DNA of 64,000 nucleotides from Aquamicrobium sp. Lineage in GTDB: Bacteria > Pseudomonadota > Alphaproteobacteria > Rhizobiales > Rhizobiaceae. Position numbers and translations under genes: made by a program. Shown here piece after piece: positions 46,490 through 53,263 of this stretch; position 1 is the stretch's first letter; the number at the start of each line of letters is the position of its first letter. The DNA lies in assembly GCA_019739225.1 (NCBI GenBank), contig JAHHDT010000005.1, forward strand, positions 868,001-932,000. Reading direction: 5' to 3'. The notes under the pieces were generated by a model, which did no database searches, was not told where the DNA came from, and saw only the letters and a program-made list of their open reading frames with translations.

Positions 46490-48226
46490 GTGTCCCGCAA
46501 GAAGGCAGACGAGCAAAAGCGCATGCGCAGCGCCGAGTGGTTCGGGCGCGAAGGCAAATACGGCTTCATCCCGCGAAGCTGGATGCGCAGCCAGGGCTTC
46601 GGACCGGAATTGTTCGACGGCAGGCCGGTCATCGGCATCTGCAATACTTGGTCTGAGCTGAATCCGTGCAACCGGCATCTGCGCGAGCTCGCCGAGCATG
46701 TGAAGCGCGGCGTCCTCCTGGCAGGGGGCTACCCGCTCGAGTTCCCGGTAATGAGCCTCGGCGAGCCGCTGATGCGGCCGACGACCATGATGTTCCGCAA
46801 CCTGGTGAGCATGGATGTCGAGGAGACGATCCGCGCCAACCCGATAGATGGCGTCGTGCTGCTTGCCGGTTGCGACAAGACAACGCCCGCGCTGCTCATG
46901 GGTGCTGCAAGCTGCGACATCCCGAGCATCCTGGTTTCCGGCGGCCCAATGCTCAATGGTCGTTTCAGGGGACATGATCTGGGATCCGGCACCGATGTCT
47001 TCCGCTTCGACGAGGAGTACCGCTCCGGCCGGCTCAGCAAGGAAGACTACGAGGAAGCCGAAGCCGCGATGAGCCGTTCGGCCGGATCGTGCATGACGAT
47101 GGGGACCGCCTCGACGATGGCTTCGCTGGCCGAGGCGTTGGGGATAGCCTTGCCGATGAACGGAGCGATCCCCGCCGTCGACAGCCGGCGCAGGCGCCTG
47201 GCGGAGGAAGCAGGTCACCACATCGTTTCACTCGTGCGTGGCGGCATCTCCATCTCGCGTATCCTGACCCGTGCCGCGTTCGAAAACGCGATCATGGTCA
47301 ACGGCGCCATCGGCGGTTCCACCAACGCCGTCGTCCATCTGCTGGCGCTGGCCGGCCGCCTCGGCGTGCCGCTGTCATTGGATGACTGGGACAGGCTTGG
47401 CGCGGGCGTGCCGTGCCTCGTCGACCTGAAACCCTCCGGGCGCTTCCTGATGGAAGACTTCTTCGATGCCGGCGGCGTTCCCGCGGTGATGAAGCGTATC
47501 GAGGATCTGCTGCATCTGGATGCCCCAACCGTCGAGGGCGGCACACTGCGGGCACGCCTGACGAAGGCTGACTGCTACAACGACGAGGTGATCCGTATCC
47601 GTGACAAGCCGGTTTCTTCTCAGGGAGGGATCGTCGTGCTGCGTGGCAATCTGGCGCCCGAAGGCGCGGTCATTAAACCGTCAGCGGCCTCGCCGGAATT
47701 GATGTCGCATCGCGGCAAAGCCATCGTTTTCGAGAACGTGGAGGACTATCGCGCCCGAATAGACGATCCGGACCTGCCGGTCGATGAAAGCTCGGTTCTG
47801 GTGCTCAAATGTGCCGGCCCCGTCGGCTACCCAGGCATGCCCGAAGTCGGCAACCTCGCCTTGCCGACAAAGCTCGTCCGGCGCGGGATCACCGACATGG
47901 TGCGCATTTCGGATGGGCGCATGAGCGGCACCGCCTACGGTACCGTCGTTCTGCATGTTTCCCCGGAATCGGCGGTAGGGGGACCGCTCGCACTCGTCCG
48001 CACGGGTGACGAAATCGTTCTGGACGTGTCAGGTAACCGGCTGGAGCTTCTGGTCGACCAAGACGAACTATCGCGTCGCCGCACCGAACTCGAACTGCCG
48101 GACGCGCATTTCGAGCGCGGCTATGGGCAGATGTTCACAAGATCGGTTCAGCAGGCGCATCTCGGCGTCGATTTCGACTTCCTGGTGGGCGCGACGAAGC
48201 TTGCGAAAAGCAAAGAGTCTTTCTGA
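46490..48226 (+). CDS. IlvD/Edd-family dehydratase, sugar-acid type
   Basis: This is a 578-residue Fe-S dehydratase. The cluster Cys are in ICNTWSELNPCNRHL, LLAGCDKTTPALLMGAAS and SAGSCMTMGTAST. The C-terminal swivel domain has RISDGRMSGTAYGTVVLHVSPE. The pattern CNTWSELNPCN and total length match the L-arabinonate/D-xylonate/other aldonate dehydratases rather than branched-chain IlvD. It would convert a 2,3-dihydroxy acid to a 2-keto-3-deoxy acid, which fits the FAH-like hydrolase and the 2-hydroxyacid dehydrogenase nearby. GTG start with GGAAGGAGGCACT upstream. It is the last gene before the accessory region. Confidence 0.88.
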   Translation: MSRKKADEQKRMRSAEWFGREGKYGFIPRSWMRSQGFGPELFDGRPVIGICNTWSELNPCNRHLRELAEHVKRGVLLAGGYPLEFPVMSLGEPLMRPTTMMFRNLVSMDVEETIRANPIDGVVLLAGCDKTTPALLMGAASCDIPSILVSGGPMLNGRFRGHDLGSGTDVFRFDEEYRSGRLSKEDYEEAEAAMSRSAGSCMTMGTASTMASLAEALGIALPMNGAIPAVDSRRRRLAEEAGHHIVSLVRGGISISRILTRAAFENAIMVNGAIGGSTNAVVHLLALAGRLGVPLSLDDWDRLGAGVPCLVDLKPSGRFLMEDFFDAGGVPAVMKRIEDLLHLDAPTVEGGTLRARLTKADCYNDEVIRIRDKPVSSQGGIVVLRGNLAPEGAVIKPSAASPELMSHRGKAIVFENVEDYRARIDDPDLPVDESSVLVLKCAGPVGYPGMPEVGNLALPTKLVRRGITDMVRISDGRMSGTAYGTVVLHVSPESAVGGPLALVRTGDEIVLDVSGNRLELLVDQDELSRRRTELELPDAHFERGYGQMFTRSVQQAHLGVDFDFLVGATKLAKSKESF

Positions 48227-48702
48227 AGGCTGCATATCTGCCGAAGCCATTGCGGCACTCTTGGGCGGTGCTGTCGAGGCACTCATTGATCGTTGGAGCC
48301 AGATTGATCAGTGTCCGCAGAAGCGGCGCTTCCAATGGTGTGGGTCACGACAAACGCGCGATGGGCTCTTGCCTGCGCCGACCGGGTGACGTGCTGCAAG
48401 AGATGAGCGGTCGCGAAATCATCGTCTACTTCGATTGAACAATGTTGCACCCTGCAGCACGCGATACATCATTGCTTGCAGCGTCCTCACGGGAGAATGC
48501 TCTTGCAGGCCAATTTCTGCAAATATTTCAATCAGATAAAATGGTGCTGCGAGAGAGGATTGAAATCGAGCCGGAGCCAATAAAATCAATAGGTTACGAA
48601 GCGTTTTGTAACATTGTGACGGACTGAAAAACGGGCGCGCAAGGGCGGTTTCTGGAACCTTGGCGTGCACCTTCTGGAACATCGTCACGCGTTGTCGATG
48701 GA
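48227..48702. other. Gene-free junction between chromosomal genes and accessory region
   Basis: This is 476 bases without a believable gene. The small ORFs in the track here lack ribosome sites and known motifs. Base composition becomes more AT-rich towards the right, matching the accessory genes. It marks the left limit of the backbone; I could not identify an attachment-site repeat or tRNA in it. Confidence 0.6.
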
Positions 48703-49314
48703 TCAAACGAAGGGCGGAGCTTTGAGCCGGGCATCGACTTCGTATGCAAGCTCATACAAAACCTCGTAAACCGCGTTCTCTTGCTTCAGGTAGTCCTCAT
48801 ATGTGGCATCCACCGCCTGCCCGTGCGCGATCCCATTTCGTTTACCCACAAGTGCTTTTAGCAGTATTCGGTTCTTCTCGATTGAAGCGCATTTTATGTC
48901 CGCAAGGGTTAAAAGGTCTTCTAGAACGCCGGGCCATAAGTTTGATCTCGTATCAACCTCTGGAAAGTTCGGCTTTTGCGCTCCGGTCGTCGCGGCAAAG
49001 GTCTCCAGCATTTGAAGAAAGTCGGAGGCCGGCAAGCTACGTATGCGCTTCAGTTCAACAAATAAAGCATACTCTTTCGTTTTGGGCGGCAATAATTGAC
49101 ACGATGCAACCGTTCGCGCCGCTCGCTCGAAGAACAATGTTAGGCAGAATTTGGCATAACCCTCGTAGTGAGCATACAGCAGACTCCAAGCGGCACGGGC
49201 AAGAACACCGTGTTGCTTCGCAGTTACATCCTTCCGCTGGAGAAAGACCTTCAACAACGCGAGTTCTGTCTCCCTCCAACCAAGATCGGCTGTGAGTTCG
49301 TCAATCGCTTCCAT
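48703..49314 (-). CDS. HEPN-domain protein, MAE_28990/MAE_18760-like
   Basis: This 203-residue mostly helical protein has AAWSLLYAHYEGYAKFCLTLFFE in the N-terminal half and, near residue 160, LVGKRNGIAHGQAV, which contains the R-N-x-x-x-H ribonuclease motif of HEPN domains. This combination, with its position directly after a DUF262 gene, matches the MAE_28990/MAE_18760 family of HEPN-like nucleases found in defence islands. It probably cuts RNA when the partner is triggered, giving abortive infection or toxin-like action; that is inference. The start overlaps the DUF262 stop by 14 bases, so the two are translated together. Confidence 0.82.
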   Translation of the reverse strand: MEAIDELTADLGWRETELALLKVFLQRKDVTAKQHGVLARAAWSLLYAHYEGYAKFCLTLFFERAARTVASCQLLPPKTKEYALFVELKRIRSLPASDFLQMLETFAATTGAQKPNFPEVDTRSNLWPGVLEDLLTLADIKCASIEKNRILLKALVGKRNGIAHGQAVDATYEDYLKQENAVYEVLYELAYEVDARLKAPPFV

Positions 49315-50383
49315 TAGCGAGCGCCAAAAGATGATTTTTCACCACGGCAATACGGCTATTAAATTTCTGGATGGAGTTTGCTCCCGGTCCCGTGGAATTC
49401 ACGAATTCCTCCGAAGCAAACGCCGCCATCAACCGAGCCCGTAAAGTCGCACCCTCTATGCCGGAAATGGCATCAAACTCGTCGGTAATCGCTCCTACGA
49501 CTGCCTCAAAATATGCTGGGGCAAGTCGTCCAGTGGGCTCGCCATGAGAATTGTAACGAGAAAAAGCCCCGTCCCCGAAGGTCTCTGATATCAAACCAAA
49601 CACCTTTCGAAATAATACATCCTCGGAATCAATATCAAATTCCTTATTTCGTAAAAGGATATCCTCCATATAGTTGTTGAGCCATTCTTCAATGTTTCCT
49701 TTGAATCCTTCACGATAATTCTTTACTGCAAAGAACCGCAATACGAGCTCTTCGTCTGCTCGCATATCTTTGTTGATCGCCGGAAGCCGAGCGATCGCCC
49801 CCTCGAATTCGTCTATCTTTGCCCAATTTTGAAGAGCAGAATAAAATACTTCACCTCCGTCAATCATTCGTGAAGAGCAGTTTCTTATTTCCTGGGCGGA
49901 AAGCAGGGAGCCGCCTGTATTAAGGCGTTTAAACATCTCATATTTAACAAATTGATCTCCGGATTTCTTAATGATGATAGCGCGAATAGGAGTCCGCTTG
50001 ATTTTAAGCTTCAGAGAGGTTGATAAATCATCAAATTTCACCCCGTTAAGGGTCTTAAGGATATCGCACCCTTCTAAAACTAGTTCCGGTTGTTCGATCG
50101 CGGTGTGATCAAGAAATTGGAGGACCGAGCTTGTTCGCTGCAAACCGTCTATAAGTTCGAGAACATTGTCTTCATTCTCGACAAGAAAAATAGGCGGGAT
50201 CGGCAGTCGAAGTATGACCGACTCGATCAAGCGCGATCGCTGCTCGTTGCTCCAGCGGAAAAGCCGCTGATATTCCGGACGGATGATTATCTCTTTGTCG
50301 CGGTGAAGATTAAGAAGTTCGCCAAATGAAAAATCGACGGCATCCGTCGAGATTTCACTGTCAAGCGTAGACTCATCAAGCAT
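49301..50383 (-). CDS. DUF262-domain protein (ParB-like/GmrS-type NTPase fold)
   Basis: This 360-residue protein has an N-terminal DUF262 domain. IIIRPEYQRLFRWSNEQRSRLIESVILRLPIPPIFL is followed by the diagnostic ELIDGLQRTSSVLQF (D-G-x-Q-R), and KYEMFKRLNTGGSLLSAQEIRN completes the domain. DUF262 occurs in type IV restriction enzymes (GmrSD) and in several phage-defence pairs, where it binds nucleotides and nucleic acid. The C-terminal DUF1524-type nuclease seen in full GmrSD is not apparent, so effector activity would come from the HEPN partner. GC content is clearly lower than in the backbone. The start at 50383 (GGAGAATCCA-ATG) is preferred over the track's 50566. Confidence 0.82.
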   Translation of the reverse strand: MLDESTLDSEISTDAVDFSFGELLNLHRDKEIIIRPEYQRLFRWSNEQRSRLIESVILRLPIPPIFLVENEDNVLELIDGLQRTSSVLQFLDHTAIEQPELVLEGCDILKTLNGVKFDDLSTSLKLKIKRTPIRAIIIKKSGDQFVKYEMFKRLNTGGSLLSAQEIRNCSSRMIDGGEVFYSALQNWAKIDEFEGAIARLPAINKDMRADEELVLRFFAVKNYREGFKGNIEEWLNNYMEDILLRNKEFDIDSEDVLFRKVFGLISETFGDGAFSRYNSHGEPTGRLAPAYFEAVVGAITDEFDAISGIEGATLRARLMAAFASEEFVNSTGPGANSIQKFNSRIAVVKNHLLALANGSD

Positions 50384-50481
50384 TGGATTCTCCATCGTTG
50401 CCGGGAACATATCCTGCGGGGTTTGTCCGAGCAATGACGCGACAAGCCCCGCCCGCTCCCGGTGCGGGAGGGGACAGGAGT

Positions 50482-51135
50482 TTATGGCAAGAAGTCGAGG
50501 ACGAGCGCTATGAGCTTCTTGATGAGCTGGCTGGTCGCCTCGTCTCTCGCCTTCTTGGCGAACCATGCGAGCGAAGGCAGCAACAGACGCCGGATCAGTC
50601 CCGCGTCGGCTTGGTCCGCCTGAAGGAGTCGATTTCCTGCCTCTAACTCGGCGAGCCGCTGGCTTACCTCTGCACCGCCCTCGGCAATTAGTTCGTTATC
50701 TCCTTTAAGTTCTCGAATTCGTTCCCGAAGCGCTTCATCCAATTGTTTGAAAGCCTCGGACGAACGATCGATCGTGATTGGTGCGGCTTCCACGATGGCG
50801 GTCGCGTCCACATGAAATGGGCCTCTTTCCTCGGCTTCATCCATGAGTTCATAGATGTCCGAGCCCCGCTCGTTGGCAGCCGTTTCGGCAGCGCGCAGGC
50901 CGCTGCCTGTAAGGTGGTGAGCGTCCCCATGAGTTCCGAGAAGAACGTCACCAATCAGCCGCTCCCGTGCTAGCTCTCGCACCGCCTCGGGAATCCAGCT
51001 ATTTGGGAAACGCCCGTCGATGGTTTTTGCAACGTCATTCACCAAGAAATCTGTATCAAGATCGCCCTCCACCGCTACTGCAATGGCAACTAGCAACTCG
51101 CTTTTGAAGTCTGTGTAAGAAAGCCGTTCGACCAT
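50482..51135 (-). CDS. Unrecognised protein with C-terminal hydrophobic helix
   Basis: I do not recognise this family. The 217-residue protein starts MVERLSYTDFKSELLVAIAVAVEGD. It has a winged-helix-like region around residues 40-90 (IPEAVRELARERLIGDVLLGTHGDAHHLTGSGLRAAE) and a polar coiled coil at about 130-180. It ends with RRLLLPSLAWFAKKARDEATSQLIKKLIALVLDFLP, an amphipathic to hydrophobic helix. The ATG at 51135 follows AAGGGGGATTCG; the frame stays open to 51267. It lies with the membrane protein on its right and the DUF262/HEPN pair on its left, all leftward. Confidence 0.6.
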   Translation of the reverse strand: MVERLSYTDFKSELLVAIAVAVEGDLDTDFLVNDVAKTIDGRFPNSWIPEAVRELARERLIGDVLLGTHGDAHHLTGSGLRAAETAANERGSDIYELMDEAEERGPFHVDATAIVEAAPITIDRSSEAFKQLDEALRERIRELKGDNELIAEGGAEVSQRLAELEAGNRLLQADQADAGLIRRLLLPSLAWFAKKARDEATSQLIKKLIALVLDFLP

Positions 51136-51273
51136 CGAATCCCCCTTGGCCTCGCTAAACTTTAGCAGGTAATCGATCAGGTCAACCGGCGATGATGCGA
51201 TAAGGGAATAGCCCGCCGGGTAGACTCGGCGAGCTTCTGTCATGCTGCCGGTGATCGGTGGCATCAAGGCGCG

Positions 51274-51837
51274 TCAGGGCCAAGCCGGCCAATCGAGCAA
51301 AATTGCCAAATAGTGGTAGTATAGAAGAAGTGCACCGCCGAAGCCGGGAATGATGGTAACGGCAAGAATGACAAACCAAGCGCGCCCAAACCATAGTTGA
51401 GCGACCTTTGCTTCGGTTTGAGTTTTTTCCAGTTCCGTAAAGAAGTCGCCCGGAGACTTGTTTCCGGAAATTAGCTTTGTCATTTTTGATACATGAAACG
51501 ATCCATGGATCATCTTTGCCAACTCCCACCCTACGAAGAACATGAGAGAAAGTCCCACCAGCAGCGCTACGGTAAGGCTGGCCGTTTCGGTAAGATGGTC
51601 CTTTGTGAAGGACCAGATGCCGAAGATGCCAGCGTAGCCGGCAAGCATAAGAACGTTGGTGTAGGCGGTGCCGCGTTCATAGCCGGCCGAAGTTACATCT
51701 ATGAGAACCTTCGTATGAGCCTCTTGCATCTGCTTGGCCAAGCGCGCCTGCTGCTCTTGCGCCATCTGCTGAACAGCTTGTTCCAGCCCCGATATGCGCT
51801 TCTCGTTCTTTTCGAACCGCTCCCCGATTTGCCGCAC
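51274..51837 (-). CDS. Small membrane protein with N-terminal coiled coil
   Basis: This is a 187-residue protein of unknown family. Residues 5-45 form a Gln-rich coiled coil (FEKNEKRISGLEQAVQQMAQEQQARLAKQM). Hydrophobic segments follow at about 60-80 (VLMLAGYAGIFGIWSF), 86-108 (ASLTVALLVGLSLMFFVGWELA) and 152-182 (AWFVILAVTIIPGFGGALLLYYHYLAILL). The predicted start is GTG at 51837, 7 bases after GGGGAGAG; the track's TTG lies before that site. It may be part of the same accessory unit as the unknown gene downstream. Confidence 0.6.
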   Translation of the reverse strand: MRQIGERFEKNEKRISGLEQAVQQMAQEQQARLAKQMQEAHTKVLIDVTSAGYERGTAYTNVLMLAGYAGIFGIWSFTKDHLTETASLTVALLVGLSLMFFVGWELAKMIHGSFHVSKMTKLISGNKSPGDFFTELEKTQTEAKVAQLWFGRAWFVILAVTIIPGFGGALLLYYHYLAILLDWPAWP

Positions 51838-51890
51838 GTCCGCTCTCCCCAATGAAACAGCGATTATGCCGCGATCAGGGTCAAAAACAA

Positions 51891-51912
51891 AAGCCCGCTG
51901 TTAGACGGGCTT
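51891..51912 (-). terminator. Terminator of the two small accessory genes
   Basis: AAGCCCG/CGGGCTT hairpin with an 8-base loop. Read on the minus strand, the stem is followed by TTTGTTTTTG, so it ends leftward transcripts coming from 52.3 kb. Confidence 0.75.
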
Positions 51913-51939
51913 TCAATTTCGTATCGGATACCAGTCAGG

Positions 51940-52134
51940 TCAAATCTGTGACCATTCAACTGTGTCGTCGTGGTCGGTCCACGCCAAATGCTTGTCCTTG
52001 AATGCCTGTAAACCGGGATCAAGCGTGATCGCATCCGCGATGCGGCGGCGAAGCCCGTCGGCGTCGATGGTGCCTTGCCGGTAATCGTCAACAGCTTTGG
52101 CAAATGGGGCGGGCATATCCTTCGGCAGCGGCAT
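51940..52134 (-). CDS. Small unknown protein (64 aa)
   Basis: This 64-residue acidic protein is rich in charged residues (MPLPKDMPAPFAKAVDDYRQGTIDADGLRRRIADAITLDPG), probably a short helical hairpin. No family is recognised. ATG at 52134 overlaps the upstream stop (TGATG); a GTG three bases earlier is possible. It is followed by a terminator, so the two small genes form a complete transcript. Confidence 0.55.
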   Translation of the reverse strand: MPLPKDMPAPFAKAVDDYRQGTIDADGLRRRIADAITLDPGLQAFKDKHLAWTDHDDTVEWSQI

Positions 52135-52319
52135 CACGCAGCCCTCGCGTTGTCATTGGCCTGAAGCTCCCCGCGCATGCTTTCCGGCCACACGTCTGCG
52201 ACCATGCAAAGGGCTTCGCTCACCTGTGCGCTACGGTCGCCGGTGATCGGTTCGGGCTCGATGGCGGCAAGCGCCTCAACAAGCCGGGTGAAGGTGTCAT
52301 CGGAAAGAAAAGCAGTCAT
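52134..52319 (-). CDS. Small unknown protein (61 aa)
   Basis: This 61-residue protein (MTAFLSDDTFTRLVEALAAIEPEPITGDRSAQ...) is predicted to be helical and acidic and has no recognised domain. It is the first gene of a two-gene leftward unit, with a 20-bp inverted repeat about 110 bases upstream that could be an operator. Genes of this size are common in prophage accessory regions. Confidence 0.5.
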   Translation of the reverse strand: MTAFLSDDTFTRLVEALAAIEPEPITGDRSAQVSEALCMVADVWPESMRGELQANDNARAA

Positions 52320-52427
52320 GTGCGGGACGTCTCCAAAGCGGTGTTGCCTGAGTGGCAGAAGCTTTGTGAGTCAATTCGCGAATCCTGTCTAGTGGATAAT
52401 TTGAGAAAAACCGAACAAAATCAGATA

Positions 52428-52447
52428 GTAAGTAGATATTTACTTAC
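52428..52447. promoter_or_regulatory. Inverted repeat, possible phage-type operator
   Basis: GTAAGTA-GATATT-TACTTAC, a perfect 7-bp inverted repeat, lies in an AT-rich region upstream of the two small leftward genes. The position suits a repressor site controlling that unit; no promoter boxes were clear. Confidence 0.45.
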
Positions 52448-52464
52448 ATCTCTCCAAGAAAAAA

Positions 52465-52491
52465 ACCCGCCGGTAGTTAGGACCGGCGGGT
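52465..52491 (-). terminator. Strong minus-strand terminator
   Basis: ACCCGCCGGT/ACCGGCGGGT, a perfect 10-bp stem with a 7-base loop, is followed on the minus strand by TTTTTTTCTTGG. It ends leftward transcription reaching this point, most likely from the phage structural operon or from a short RNA made in the gene-free stretch. Confidence 0.85.
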
Positions 52492-52745
52492 ATCATCAAA
52501 GAAGGAGAGTTGCCGGCTTGGGAGAGCCGACACCTTTATTATAGCAGAATCGCCGGACGGATGCATAGAAATAGTAAGAAATAATTCCTAGATTGTCGTT
52601 CGGTGCCTAACGCTCGCTTCGCTCGCCTGCGCGGCCCTTCGGGCCTTGCCCGCGCTTCGCGCGAACCGTTCAAAGAAGGAAGGAAGAACGAAGTTAGTAG
52701 GGAATGTCAGGGGTAACTAACTAATTGCGGAAATGAGCTATCCCC

Positions 52746-52813
52746 CCCCTGTAGATCGATGACGGATAGACAGGCAGAAACCCGCCTATGATGTCGCCGA
52801 TCTACAAGAGGGG
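52746..52813. ncRNA. Long imperfect hairpin, possible structured RNA or DNA site
   Basis: CCCC-T-GTAGATCG (52746-52758) pairs with CGATCTAC-...-GGGG (52798-52813). Inside, GAC/GTC and AGGC/GCCT pair around the loop AGAAACCC. No coding gene covers it. It could be a small RNA, a packaging or replication site, or a recombination site; sequence alone does not say which. Confidence 0.35.
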
Positions 52814-53166
52814 AAATTTCGTTGGACTTGCGTCTAACGAGAGTAGGAGCCACTAGCGCTAATCAAGCGCGGAAGGCGGTCAGCATTGACCTTCCATAAA
52901 GCCGAATCCGAATCTGACGGTAATCACTTCCGGCGAGCACCTAACTCAACCGGCCGGAAGTATCAGGTTGTCCCTGCGCTTGGCGCTTTCGACATTGCCT
53001 GAATCCTTAAGGCGAACTTTCGAAGCAGAGAGCTTCCGGCGCGACCATACCTTTCGCGGCATGATCTCCGTTTTGCGCTTGCGGACGCTGGATGACGGTC
53101 TCGTTTTCCGTCAATTACCTGTAACCAGAAGGTCGCGGCAGGGGCGAACCTGCCCCGCAAGTATAG

Positions 53167-53193
53167 CCCGCCAAGCTGATTAAGCTTGGCGGG
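53167..53193. terminator. GC-rich hairpin after the tape measure gene
   Basis: CCCGCCAAGCT/AGCTTGGCGGG, a perfect 11-bp stem with loop GATTA, lies 71 bases beyond the end of the structural operon. It lacks a T-run on either side, so its role as a terminator is uncertain. Confidence 0.45.
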
Positions 53194-53263
53194 AAATCGA
53201 ATGTCTCTCTAAACACTAGAATAGCAAGAATGCGGAAGCGTTGCATAGAAAATGCACGCCACG

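Larger units (their letters stand above)
52320..53263. other. Gene-free structured stretch left of the tape measure gene
   Basis: This is 944 bases with no gene that I can support. It contains an inverted repeat (52428), a strong minus-strand terminator (52465), a cluster of small TTC-loop hairpins (52633-52663), a long imperfect hairpin of about 70 bases (52746-52813) and another GC-rich hairpin (53167). The stretch from 52820 to 53160 shows nothing further that I recognise. Confidence 0.6.

Noticed and set aside
48227-48702. Small ORFs 48250-48438 and 48442-48627 as genes
   Set aside because: No ribosome sites, no motif, and they overlap the junction to the accessory region; treated as non-coding.
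52963-53183. Small ORFs on both strands left of the tape measure gene
   Set aside because: Low-complexity Arg/Ser-rich translations typical of chance frames in GC-rich DNA, without start signals.
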